DNA of 43,169 bases from contig JAGQMY010000005.1 of the NCBI GenBank assembly GCA_020428465.1, positions 1-43,169 on the forward strand, in the 5' to 3' direction. The notes under the pieces are model-generated. The model was not told the DNA's origin, did not search any database, and saw only the letters and a list, made by a program, of their open reading frames with translations. Numbering within the stretch: position 1 is the first letter of the stretch; every line of letters begins with the position of its first letter. Source of the stretch: Candidatus Saccharimonadota bacterium. GTDB lineage: Bacteria > Patescibacteriota > Saccharimonadia > Saccharimonadales > SZUA-47. Below are positions 1 through 8,259 of the stretch, one piece after another. Made by a program: the position numbers and the translations under genes.

Positions 1-2
1 AG

Positions 3-1112
3 TTAGTACAGTTGGATGGATCGGGATTGATAAACGACAGTCTATTATCAAGTAATGTTACCTTACTAAACGGAACCCAAACGTTTACGGGTACCAATTC
101 ATTCAATAGTGGCGGAGTAGTTCTCGGACAAACTACACTTTCTTCATCGGCAACGGTTTCAAGAGCAATCAGTTTTCCTGATGAGTCTGGCACAATTTGT
201 CTCACAGACTCGGACACTTGTGGATACTTAAGATTTGCCTCTGGTATTGCTCAAACTGATTCAAGTAATAACAACACAATTTCTATTAATAAAACTTCTG
301 CGAGTGGAAGCTTAATTGATCTACAAAGAAGTGGTGGTGCGGTATTTACGGTTGCGAACAGTGGTGCTTTACAGATTCAATCAACATCATCAACCGCTCT
401 AGACATTCGTAACGGAAGTGGAAATAGCTATTTCATAGTCGACACAAATACTGGACTTGTGCAAGTAGGACCGGGAGTTGCGGATGCTACCGGCATACTG
501 TTTGTGCTTGATACCAAGAATACAACGGGAGATCCAACCGGTATAGATGGTGGAATTTATTATAATTCTGCTGACGGCAAGAACCGGTGCTATGAGAATG
601 GGTATTGGTCTGACTGCTCAACAACAAGGGTATTGGGTGAAAATACTATAACTTCAGCTAATACTACAATTACGGTTAATCTTGCAGAATCAACAGAGTA
701 TCTACACTGTAGGGTAAATGCAACAGGTAGGTCTGCAAACGCATTTCCGATTATTAGATTCAATGGTGATTCTGGTGGAGCATCTTATGGTTGGAATACC
801 TATGGCATAACAGGTACAACTGTAATAGATTCGCAAGACTCAAGTGACTCGGAAATCCAACTTTCTGGTACTGCCACGAGTAATATTCCGTTTAGCGCTA
901 ATCTATACATTAGCAATACGGTAGGCGTAAATGCAGGAGTTGACTGGACGATGGCAGGAATTGAACCAATAGGTACACAGGTTAATAGATTTAGTGGGGC
1001 AGGAGTATGGGGCAATACTAGTGCAATTACTTCTGTAACGTTTACCTTAAGTGGAACGGCAACATTTAACAGTGGATCATATGCTTGGTGTGAAGGTCGA
1101 AATATAAGATAA
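3..1112 (+). CDS. Large surface/fibre-like protein, C-terminal part (5' end outside window)
   Basis: The frame is open to the left edge (codons from base 3), so the visible 370 or so residues are the C-terminal part of a longer protein. A TTG at 12 is probably internal. The sequence is rich in Ser, Thr, Asn and Gly, with short beta-prone repeats of the kind seen in fibre and adhesin proteins. In the middle is a motif reading GGIYYNSADGKNRCYENGYW followed by SDC, a Cys-containing block I associate with large CPR surface proteins (impression, not a search). The last 170 residues look like a compact beta-sandwich, resembling C-terminal receptor-binding or C1q/TNF-like modules. No membrane anchor is visible at the C-terminus. 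Probable role: extracellular attachment or surface structure (inference). It ends 31 bases before parA. Confidence 0.6.
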   Translation, partial: LVQLDGSGLINDSLLSSNVTLLNGTQTFTGTNSFNSGGVVLGQTTLSSSATVSRAISFPDESGTICLTDSDTCGYLRFASGIAQTDSSNNNTISINKTSASGSLIDLQRSGGAVFTVANSGALQIQSTSSTALDIRNGSGNSYFIVDTNTGLVQVGPGVADATGILFVLDTKNTTGDPTGIDGGIYYNSADGKNRCYENGYWSDCSTTRVLGENTITSANTTITVNLAESTEYLHCRVNATGRSANAFPIIRFNGDSGGASYGWNTYGITGTTVIDSQDSSDSEIQLSGTATSNIPFSANLYISNTVGVNAGVDWTMAGIEPIGTQVNRFSGAGVWGNTSAITSVTFTLSGTATFNSGSYAWCEGRNIR

Positions 1113-1126
1113 ACTGTAGCTGATAA

Positions 1127-1143
1127 TATGATAGTCTTATAAT
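1127..1143 (+). promoter_or_regulatory. Candidate -10 boxes before parA
   Basis: TATGAT (1127-1132) and TATAAT (1138-1143) lie directly before the parA ATG at 1144. The first would place the transcript start about 4 nt before the ATG, giving an almost leaderless mRNA. No Shine-Dalgarno sequence is visible. Confidence 0.45.
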
Positions 1144-1896
1144 ATGAGGGTTATTGCGGTATTGAATCAAAAAGGCGGGGTAGGCAAAACTACCACTACT
1201 ATAAATTTAGGGGCGTCTCTAGCTAAGTCGGGCAGAAAAGTATTAATAATCGATTTAGATCCACAAGCTAACGCAACAAGTGGACTTGGTCTAGATAAAG
1301 CCATTATTAATAATTCAACGTATACTCTGTTATCGGGCAAATCTTCGTTTAATACATCTGTTGTCGAAACGGGTATTGATAATTTATTTATTCTGCCAGC
1401 AGTACCCAGTTTAGCGGCAGCAGAACAAGAATTGGTCGGTGTGTTATCCAGAGAAACAGTATTAAAAAACGCAATAAACCAAGCAAAGTTTGATTATATA
1501 TTAATAGACTGTCCACCGTCATTAGGACTGCTAAGTATAAACGCACTAGTTACAGCGGATAGTGTAATAATTCCTGTGCAAACTGAGTTTTATGCTTTAG
1601 AGGGCTTAGGTTTATTGATGCAAACTATTCAGAGAATTCAATCTGGGCTAAATCCGGATCTTAAGCTTTTGGGCGTTGTAATGACTATGGTAGATTCTCG
1701 AAATGCGCTATCAAGCCAAGTTATTGCTGAAGTAAAAAAGCATTTTAATGAATACGTATTTAATTCAGTTATACCAAGAAATGTAAGACTTGCTGAAGCA
1801 CCAAGTTTCGGTAAAACTGTATTTGAGCACGATAAATGGTCTAAAGGAGCGCGTGCTTATAAATCGCTTGCAAAGGAGGTTATGAATCGTGGCTAA
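1144..1896 (+). CDS. parA: ParA/Soj-type chromosome partitioning ATPase
   Basis: A 250-residue ParA of the short chromosomal (Soj) type. The deviant Walker A KGGVGKTT is at residues 10-17, followed by LIIDLDPQANAT near 35-46 and DYILIDCPPSLG (Walker B region). ParA binds DNA without sequence specificity in its ATP-bound dimer form. ParB stimulates its ATPase, and the pair segregates chromosome origins. The next gene is parB, overlapping by 8 bases, so the two are translationally coupled. In many bacteria this pair sits close to oriC. I did not find a classical parS (TGTTTCACGTGAAACA-like) or an origin in the window. Confidence 0.96.
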   Translation: MRVIAVLNQKGGVGKTTTTINLGASLAKSGRKVLIIDLDPQANATSGLGLDKAIINNSTYTLLSGKSSFNTSVVETGIDNLFILPAVPSLAAAEQELVGVLSRETVLKNAINQAKFDYILIDCPPSLGLLSINALVTADSVIIPVQTEFYALEGLGLLMQTIQRIQSGLNPDLKLLGVVMTMVDSRNALSSQVIAEVKKHFNEYVFNSVIPRNVRLAEAPSFGKTVFEHDKWSKGARAYKSLAKEVMNRG

Positions 1897-2746
1897 AACA
1901 GCACTCGGTAAAGGCTTAGAAGGATTAATACCAACAGGATTCGATATTGCTAATGTTGCTGAGCCGGGTGAATCAATTAAGCATTTGAATATTAATGACA
2001 TTGAACCAAACCCAGATCAACCAAGAAAGCATTTTGATGAACAATCACTCAAGGAACTAGCAAAATCGATAAAAGAGCATGGGGTTTTACAACCATTAAT
2101 AGTCACACCGAAATCGTCAAATGGCAAGTACAGGATAATTGCAGGTGAACGTAGATTTCGAGCCTCGCAACTCGCTTCTTTAAATAAAATACCTGCAATA
2201 ATTAGAGATCATAAAGAACTGGAAGAACTTGAAATTGCTCTTGTTGAAAATGTTCAGCGTGTTGACTTATCTCCACTCGAAACAGCAATTTCAATAGTGA
2301 AGCTAAGAGATCAGTTTTCATTGACACCTAAACAAATTGCAGACAAGTTGGGCAAGGCAGAAACCACAGTTAGCAACATAATTAGGTTGCTACAATTACC
2401 TAAACAAGCGATTGAGGCTTTACAGAATAATTCAATTAGCGAGGGTCACGCTCGTGCAATTTTGGCATTGAAAAACGACCCAAAAAAGCAAATTATTTTA
2501 CTAAAAATGATTACTGAATCTAACATTTCAGTCCGAGATGCAGAGGAATATGTTAGACTGCAAAAAAAGAATATTGAACAAAAAAGTAGTTCAAATAATA
2601 AGTACATCTCACCTCTGTTAAATGGGATGAAAAAACACGGTCTTAACTTTAAAATACAAGAAAAAAAGAACGGTGGAAATCTAATTATCAACTACAAAAA
2701 CGAATCTGAACTTGAGAAAATATTGAATCTTTTTAACGTCGAATAG
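1889..2746 (+). CDS. parB: ParB/Spo0J-type partition protein (CTPase, parS binding)
   Basis: A 285-residue ParB. Recognisable parts are the ParB/Srx-like N-terminal domain (about 31-120) with GERRFRA at 86-92 (CTP-binding motif), ENVQR at 120-124, a helix-turn-helix at about 145-170 (LTPKQIADKLGKAETTVSNIIRL), and a C-terminal dimerisation region. Start: GTG at 1889, supported by a strong AAAGGAGGT (1872-1880) 8 nt upstream, inside the end of parA. It loads on parS and slides as a CTP-gated clamp, activating ParA. The gene ends 5 bases before the end of the convergent lepB. Confidence 0.96.
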   Translation: MAKTALGKGLEGLIPTGFDIANVAEPGESIKHLNINDIEPNPDQPRKHFDEQSLKELAKSIKEHGVLQPLIVTPKSSNGKYRIIAGERRFRASQLASLNKIPAIIRDHKELEELEIALVENVQRVDLSPLETAISIVKLRDQFSLTPKQIADKLGKAETTVSNIIRLLQLPKQAIEALQNNSISEGHARAILALKNDPKKQIILLKMITESNISVRDAEEYVRLQKKNIEQKSSSNNKYISPLLNGMKKHGLNFKIQEKKNGGNLIINYKNESELEKILNLFNVE

Positions 2747-2751
2747 TTAGC

Positions 2752-3408
2752 CTAAAGTCGCTTCATATTGTTTACAGGTATGAAACGTACTGTCGCGTCA
2801 CCAACTATAATTGAGCTAGGTATTGGTCCGAAAACACGCGAATCCGCTGAATTACCACGATTATCGCCTAGTACAAATACCTCATTTGAACCAACGGTTA
2901 AATCTACATTTCCACTTGTAGATATTATGTCTTTTGAATAATCTTTATTGGCGTCAGGATCAAAACCTTCGGGATTGTCCTTATTAAAAATTGTAACTTT
3001 ACCTTGCCTGATTAAGACTCTTTCACCTGGAAGCCCTATAACCCGTTTGATTAAGTGTTTAGTTGATTCCGGTGCGTTTAGTTGTTTGGGTTTATCAAAT
3101 ACGATAATATCCCACCTACCTGGTATATAAGCACTGCCTCCTAAATTAGAAATGGTTTTAGGAAGTTTATATACGATTAATCTATCGCCGTCCTGTAGTG
3201 TAGTTTCCATACTTTGTCCATCAACTTGATAGGGCTGGAAAATGTGAGATGTAATTAGTAGCGCAAGAAGAGGGGCGGCTATTAATAAGCCTAATGTGCC
3301 AGATAATCCCTTAAAAACTCTTGAAGCGGACATTTTCATTACTTTATGATTTTGTCCATTATAGGAGACGACAGTATCTTTGCTCTCTTGATTTTCACTT
3401 TCTGTCAT
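2752..3408 (-). CDS. lepB: Signal peptidase I
   Basis: A 218-residue type I signal peptidase (S26A). It has a cytoplasmic N-terminus (1-32), one membrane segment (about 36-55), then the box-B motif DGQSMETTL with nucleophile Ser66, and HLIKRVIGLPGE with general base Lys121. The conserved GDNRGNSADSR is at 181-191. It cleaves signal peptides from Sec-exported proteins on the outer face of the membrane. The single N-terminal anchor and short length resemble Gram-positive SipS-type enzymes. It is convergent with parB and divergent from the LCP gene, so it is transcribed alone. The upstream region has no clear Shine-Dalgarno sequence. Confidence 0.95.
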   Translation of the reverse strand: MTESENQESKDTVVSYNGQNHKVMKMSASRVFKGLSGTLGLLIAAPLLALLITSHIFQPYQVDGQSMETTLQDGDRLIVYKLPKTISNLGGSAYIPGRWDIIVFDKPKQLNAPESTKHLIKRVIGLPGERVLIRQGKVTIFNKDNPEGFDPDANKDYSKDIISTSGNVDLTVGSNEVFVLGDNRGNSADSRVFGPIPSSIIVGDATVRFIPVNNMKRL

Positions 3409-3475
3409 AAAGATGACTATACATTAAAAAGTACGACAAAAGCGAAAGAATTTTACGATTAAGAGCTTTAAAGGT

Positions 3476-3481
3476 TATAAT
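3476..3481 (+). promoter_or_regulatory. -10 box for the LCP gene
   Basis: TATAAT ends 15 nt before the ATG at 3497. The predicted leader is about 8-9 nt and has no Shine-Dalgarno sequence. Confidence 0.5.
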
Positions 3482-3496
3482 AAAAAGCTAAGCCTA

Positions 3497-5191
3497 ATGG
3501 AAAATTTTAAGCAAAATAATAAGCGTAAAAAGAAGTTCAGTAGTGTCGATGGATTTATATCAAACACTGGAAATATTGATAATGGCGACATTAGAAAAAG
3601 GTTTAGACAAAACTATGCACCTACATCAACAAATAGCTTTGATTTAGAGATTCAGTCAAAGACGAACGAAGGCTTAAATGAGCGAAATCCATCTATAAAT
3701 CAAGACTTTATAGGTTATTCTGAAGACAAGAGCAAGGTTAGCAAAAATAATTTTGATTTAAATCTAGATAATGACATTCCGAAAAAGCCAAGACGCCGAT
3801 TCTTATTTTTCAAATCCAAAAAAGATAAGAAGAAACAACCAGTTCGAAAGAGGGTATTTAAGACTGTTGGCGTTCTATTCATTGTAATATTTTTATCACT
3901 GGGTTCAATTTTGGGCTATGGTTATCTAAAGACGCGACAAATATTCAAGGGTAATGGGGAAGGCGCTGCAGGTTTACAAAAAAACGTTCAGCCATCTGCT
4001 CTTAACGGTGAAGGCGACGGAAGAGTAAATATACTATTACTTGGCAAGGGAGGACCTGGTCACGAAGCGCCTGATCTAACAGATACGATTTTGCTCGCAA
4101 GTATTGATCCCGTTCAAAACGAAGCGGCATTACTTAGTGTGCCACGAGATATGTATGTTAAGGATGCGCTCGGGAATTCAATGAAGATAAACGCCATTTA
4201 TTCAACCGCAAAACAGCGTAAACTTTCTGAAGCTAATAAAACTGATAGTGACAAACAGTTAGCCGAAGATTACGGCCTAAAAGCAATAAAACAATCAGCG
4301 AGTGAGGTCCTAGGAATTCCAGTTCACTATTATGTAATGGTTGATTTTACAGCATTTAAAGAAGCAATCGATACAGTCGGTGGAATAACGATTGATGTAA
4401 AAGAGCCGCTTTATGACGCTACAATGGCATGGCTAAATAAGGGCAGTCCATTAATAGCCGATAAAGGAATGCAAACTTTCGACGGTAATAGAGCTTTAAT
4501 GTATGCGAGATCACGCCATGGAAGTGCCAGGGGAGATTTCGACAGAACTGAACGTCAACGTGAAGTAATACTAGCATTGGAACAAAAAGTACTTACGCTC
4601 GGTACATTCTCAAACCCTTTCAAAGTCGTTGAGCTAATTAATACTCTCGGTGATAACGTAAGAACTGATTTAAATGGTACAGGTGAGCTGAAGAGGCTAT
4701 ATGAAATCATGCAGAATATTGGCGCAGACAAGTTTGTCTCGATTGGTCTAGCAGATCCTCCCAATATTTTAGTAGGTACTGATAATGTAAACGGTCAATC
4801 GATAGTTGAACCACTTGAAGGCTTGTACCAATATGACAAAATACATTCTTACATAAGGAATACTCTTCTCGATCCTTTCTTGAAACAAGAAAATGCCCGA
4901 ATAGTTATATTGAATGGCACAGCAACACCAGGGCTCGCCACCGAAAGAGAAAAAGAGCTAAAATCATATGGATACAATATAGTCAAAATAGATAATGCTC
5001 CGACTGATAACTATGCCAAGACTGTTTTAGTAGATGTTACCAATTCAAAACCTTTCACTCTTAGTTATCTTGAAAAAAGGTTAGGATTAGTAAAAACGAC
5101 TCAAAACATAGAAGGATTGCCAACTTCAGAAACAGCAGATTTTGTTATAATACTGGGAAGTAATGAAGTTAATACGTCGACGTCAAACTAG
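3497..5191 (+). CDS. LytR-CpsA-Psr (LCP) family protein with LytR_C domain
   Basis: 564 residues. A long cytoplasmic, basic, low-complexity N-terminus (1-120, with RRRFLFFKSKKDKKK near 99-113) is followed by one membrane helix (about 122-142) and the LCP catalytic domain from about 175 (RVNILLLGKGGPG, DLTDTILLASID, SVPRDMYV with the conserved Arg-Asp at 217-218, and ARSRHGSARGDFDRTERQR). A LytR_C domain (about 455-560, ARIVILNGTATPGLA onward) completes it. LCP enzymes move polyprenyl-phosphate-linked glycopolymers onto peptidoglycan outside the membrane. The 120-residue cytoplasmic tail is longer than usual. The 3' end overlaps the next gene by 29 bases, indicating co-expression. Confidence 0.93.
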   Translation: MENFKQNNKRKKKFSSVDGFISNTGNIDNGDIRKRFRQNYAPTSTNSFDLEIQSKTNEGLNERNPSINQDFIGYSEDKSKVSKNNFDLNLDNDIPKKPRRRFLFFKSKKDKKKQPVRKRVFKTVGVLFIVIFLSLGSILGYGYLKTRQIFKGNGEGAAGLQKNVQPSALNGEGDGRVNILLLGKGGPGHEAPDLTDTILLASIDPVQNEAALLSVPRDMYVKDALGNSMKINAIYSTAKQRKLSEANKTDSDKQLAEDYGLKAIKQSASEVLGIPVHYYVMVDFTAFKEAIDTVGGITIDVKEPLYDATMAWLNKGSPLIADKGMQTFDGNRALMYARSRHGSARGDFDRTERQREVILALEQKVLTLGTFSNPFKVVELINTLGDNVRTDLNGTGELKRLYEIMQNIGADKFVSIGLADPPNILVGTDNVNGQSIVEPLEGLYQYDKIHSYIRNTLLDPFLKQENARIVILNGTATPGLATEREKELKSYGYNIVKIDNAPTDNYAKTVLVDVTNSKPFTLSYLEKRLGLVKTTQNIEGLPTSETADFVIILGSNEVNTSTSN

Positions 5192-5915
5192 TAGCCGGAG
5201 AAAACTATCTCCGTTTCTACATGTATTGTTAAAGACTATTTTGCCATTGGCGATATTCGTATTAGTACGTCTAGAATTGACGGCATTCGCCTTTATTGTT
5301 GTAGTGCTGAGTAAGTGGAGAGTAGTCGCGGTAAAGGTTAGACATTGGCCTGCCAATTTTCGAGCTAATGCAGTTGATCTGATTGTGGGGCTATCTACAG
5401 TTATTTTTGTCTCATTATCTAGCACCCAAATGCTACAAATTATATGGGTATCATTCTATTTACTTTGGCTACTTTTTATAAAACCCAGATCCAACGATTT
5501 ATTGGTAGGATTGCAAGCATTAATAGCCCAGACAATGGCATTGGTCGCTATATTTCTCATTTGGAATGAGGCGCCCGAAACTGGTCTAACATTCGCTATT
5601 TGGATTACGACTTACTTTAGCGCACGTCATTTCTTAGCTGTTTATGATGAAAGTATGGCAAAAACCACAGCTTATGTATGGGCATTTTTCTGTGCTTCGT
5701 TGACTTGGTTAACTAGTCACTGGCTAATATATTACAAAGTTATTTCTCAGCCAGCTTTGATAATAACTGCAGTTGGGTATGGCATGGCTTCAATGTACTA
5801 TCTACAAAAAAGAGATAAACTAAGCAAAAATGTCATACGACAGTTCGCAATAGTATTGGTTTTGATACTGTTGTTCATAATCGTTTATTCGAACTGGAAC
5901 GGAAATATAATATAA
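5163..5915 (+). CDS. Polytopic membrane protein of unknown function
   Basis: A 250-residue protein with a very basic N-terminus (KLIRRRQTSSRRK) and roughly six to seven hydrophobic segments (about 20-50, 71-88, 90-106, 113-135, 142-160, 168-190, 196-213, 226-243). I recognise no family. It starts with ATG at 5163, 29 bases inside the end of the LCP gene, so the two are probably translated together. A role in cell-wall glycopolymer export or assembly is possible from this pairing but is inference only. The positive-inside rule puts the N-terminus in the cytoplasm. Confidence 0.75.
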   Translation: MKLIRRRQTSSRRKLSPFLHVLLKTILPLAIFVLVRLELTAFAFIVVVLSKWRVVAVKVRHWPANFRANAVDLIVGLSTVIFVSLSSTQMLQIIWVSFYLLWLLFIKPRSNDLLVGLQALIAQTMALVAIFLIWNEAPETGLTFAIWITTYFSARHFLAVYDESMAKTTAYVWAFFCASLTWLTSHWLIYYKVISQPALIITAVGYGMASMYYLQKRDKLSKNVIRQFAIVLVLILLFIIVYSNWNGNII

Positions 5916-5937
5916 AACTAAAGCGGGAATGCTTGTG

Positions 5938-7110
5938 ATGGATAAAGAGCCCAAAGTGAACGTAAATAGCAAAAAGCCAAATAAGAGTATTAATTACTCA
6001 TCTATATTAACAATAATGATAGCTGTAGTCGCAGGATTTTTTGGTGGGTATTTCGGTTCTAAATATAATCCAGATGCCAGTCAGAGCAGTACAACTGTTC
6101 AGCGTCAGATAATCGACGGTGAAGGAAATCTAGTTAATACAATTGCAAATGATGTAAGCCCAAGCGTTGTTTCAATAGATGTCACCTCAACTGCATTATC
6201 TCAAAACTTTTTCAGCTTCGGGCAACAGTATCTTCAGCAATCAGCTGGAACCGGAGTAATAATTAGTAAAGACGGACTTATAATTACTAACCGCCATGTA
6301 GTGCCAAGCGGAACAAATAGTGTAAAAGTAACTTTAAATGACGGCACTGAACTAGATGCTGATGTTGTGGGTAGAACAAATAGTAGCGATCCTCTTGATG
6401 TGGCGTTTGTGAAGATTAAGGATTTATCAGGCAAGGAGCTTACACCTGTTAGTATTGGTGATTCCGATAAAGTACAAATTGGTGACAAAGTTGTTGCTAT
6501 TGGTAACGCCCTTGGCGAATTTAAAAATACGGTTACGAGTGGAATTATTTCTGGATTCGGTCGAGATATACAAGCTTATGACGGCGGGGGACTAGAATCA
6601 TTACAAAACTTAATTCAAACCGATGCAGCAATTAACAGCGGTAATTCAGGAGGGCCTTTAGTCAATTCTTCAAGTGAAATGATAGGCATTAATGTGGCAA
6701 CTGCTAATGCACAAAATATAAGTTTTGCAATTCCTATCAACGATATAAAACCATTGATTGAAACAGTACTTGAGACAGGAAAATTGGAACGACCATACTT
6801 AGGAATTCGTTACATATCACTTGATGAAAATACAGCAAAACAGCTAGGAATCAATGTAACAGAGGGTGCTTATATACCAGTATCTTCATCTACAAGCCAG
6901 TCTATACTTGCGGGATCACCGGCTGAAAAAGCTGGGCTAAAAGAGAAAGACATCATTACAGAGATAAATGGTAAAAAACTAGATAAAGACAATACGGTTG
7001 TTAGTGTACTTGGGAGATTGCGCGTAGGCTCTACGGTAGATATAAAAATTCTTCGTGATGATAAAGAGCAAACCCTGCAGGCAACTCTAGAAGCAGCCCC
7101 AGAACAATAA
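5938..7110 (+). CDS. HtrA/DegP-type serine protease with PDZ domain
   Basis: 390 residues from ATG 5938. An in-frame ATG at 5929 exists, but AAGCGGGA (5921-5928) sits 9 nt before 5938 and abuts 5929, so 5938 is preferred. There is one N-terminal membrane anchor (about 20-42). The trypsin-like S1C domain carries the triad His120 (TNRHVV), Asp154 (PLDVAFVKI) and Ser237 (GNSGGPLVN). A single C-terminal PDZ follows, with KAGLKEKDIITEINGKKL. The enzyme degrades or processes damaged extracytoplasmic proteins and is anchored outside the membrane. All catalytic residues are present. It follows the membrane protein by 22 bases and may belong to the same transcript. Confidence 0.94.
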   Translation: MDKEPKVNVNSKKPNKSINYSSILTIMIAVVAGFFGGYFGSKYNPDASQSSTTVQRQIIDGEGNLVNTIANDVSPSVVSIDVTSTALSQNFFSFGQQYLQQSAGTGVIISKDGLIITNRHVVPSGTNSVKVTLNDGTELDADVVGRTNSSDPLDVAFVKIKDLSGKELTPVSIGDSDKVQIGDKVVAIGNALGEFKNTVTSGIISGFGRDIQAYDGGGLESLQNLIQTDAAINSGNSGGPLVNSSSEMIGINVATANAQNISFAIPINDIKPLIETVLETGKLERPYLGIRYISLDENTAKQLGINVTEGAYIPVSSSTSQSILAGSPAEKAGLKEKDIITEINGKKLDKDNTVVSVLGRLRVGSTVDIKILRDDKEQTLQATLEAAPEQ

Positions 7111-7119
7111 ATAACTAAG

Positions 7120-7128
7120 TGCTATAAT
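7120..7128 (+). promoter_or_regulatory. Extended -10 promoter, leaderless type
   Basis: TGCTATAAT: an extended -10 (TG at 7120-7121, TATAAT 7123-7128) ending exactly 6 nt before the ATG at 7135. Transcription would begin at or next to the A of the start codon. Confidence 0.55.
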
Positions 7129-7134
7129 TAATCC

Positions 7135-7409
7135 ATGAACTTTAAGGCTTTAATAGTCACAGGATTGCGATATTGATGCTGTTAGTCGGAGGATATGTAT
7201 TTAAAAAACAAACGTCGACTTCTCCAACAGCACCATCTACGTCAACACAATCGGGCGGAATTTCTTATGGACCAACGAATACTGCTACTGAGCCAAAAAG
7301 TATGACTGACGAAACTTTAGAAGAATGTTTAAAGCGAGTTAGTAATTCAGAAGCGAATGACACGATTATACAAGCAGCTAGAAATGATTGCTACGCAAAA
7401 TACCAATAA
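7135..7409 (+). CDS. Small membrane-anchored protein, apparent one-base deletion near codon 10
   Basis: From ATG 7135 the frame reads MNFKALIVTGLRY and stops at 7174. The downstream frame (TTG/ATG at 7173/7176 to 7409) is open for 78 codons and starts in the middle of a hydrophobic stretch. Adding one A after GGA (7162-7164) would join MNFKALIVTG to IAILMLLVGG, giving an ideal Lys-flanked membrane anchor and a 91-residue protein. The rest is a Ser/Thr/Pro-rich linker and a C-terminal segment with two Cys (EECLKRV, NDCYAKYQ). The promoter lies at the upstream ATG, which supports it as the real start. The cause is a real frameshift or a sequencing/assembly error. Function unknown; convergent with prmC. 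Confidence 0.55.
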
Positions 7410-7411
7410 TT

Positions 7412-8257
7412 TCACTTAGAACTAAATACTTGTATGAAGTCGCTACTATTTATTAGCTTAAATTCATTTTTTCTTGCGATTTTCGATAATTCAGTATGCT
7501 GAAAAGGCAAAGATTCGGTGATTACTAAGCTGTTAATTTTATGAATTTTATCAAATAGTAGTCTGTAATAATCGAGTCCGTCATCACCACCAAAAATCGC
7601 AAAATTAGGCTCATGAGTAGCAGCTAAATTTATATTAAAATTTTTAGGAACATAAGGCAGATTGGCTAAGAAAATGTTAAATGATGATTCTTGAAGGTCA
7701 AAAGTATTTTTAATTAAATCAAATTTCTTAAATTTTATATCGACTTTATGTCTTTTAGCGTTCTCACAAGCGATCTTTAATGCCGGCGTAGAAATGTCTA
7801 AACCAAAGTATTCAAATCTCGTATTTCGTAGTTCGAAATTTGAGATCTCTAGTGCTGCGGTTATAACAATGCATCCGCTACCAGTACCAACGTCTATTAT
7901 GTTTACACTTTCGACTTTCGACCTTAGATTTTCTACCTGGCTTAGTAAAAGTTCAACCATTGTCTCGGTCTCTGGTCGTGGAGTTAAAGTGTCCGGAGAA
8001 ACGATAAAATCTCGACCATAAAATTCCTGTTTACCAATTAAATAAGCTATTGGCTCATGAGAAGCTCTTCTATTACACAAAGTTTGGATATTACTTAAAT
8101 CTTTAGAATTTAATCTATATTCCGGGCGAGCAAGTATCCATGACCTTTCTTTATTAAGTACATAAGAAATTATCAATTCGCTGTCGAGGTATGCGGTCGG
8201 TATATTATGACTTTCTAATAATACTTTTTGCTGTTTTAGACATTCGTTTATTGTCAT
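7412..8257 (-). CDS. prmC: Release factor glutamine methyltransferase PrmC (HemK)
   Basis: A 281-residue SAM-dependent N5-glutamine methyltransferase that methylates the GGQ glutamine of RF1 and RF2. Features: N-terminal helical domain (1-80), PRPETE at 93-98, SAM-binding DVGTGSGCI (122-130), and the active-site motif, which reads NLPY (199-202) where characterised enzymes have NPPY. The Asn and final Pro-Tyr are kept. The start ATG is only 2 bases after the prfA stop, so enzyme and substrate are co-transcribed, the classic prfA-prmC pair. Confidence 0.94.
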   Translation of the reverse strand: MTINECLKQQKVLLESHNIPTAYLDSELIISYVLNKERSWILARPEYRLNSKDLSNIQTLCNRRASHEPIAYLIGKQEFYGRDFIVSPDTLTPRPETETMVELLLSQVENLRSKVESVNIIDVGTGSGCIVITAALEISNFELRNTRFEYFGLDISTPALKIACENAKRHKVDIKFKKFDLIKNTFDLQESSFNIFLANLPYVPKNFNINLAATHEPNFAIFGGDDGLDYYRLLFDKIHKINSLVITESLPFQHTELSKIARKNEFKLINSSDFIQVFSSK

Positions 8258-8259
8258 AA

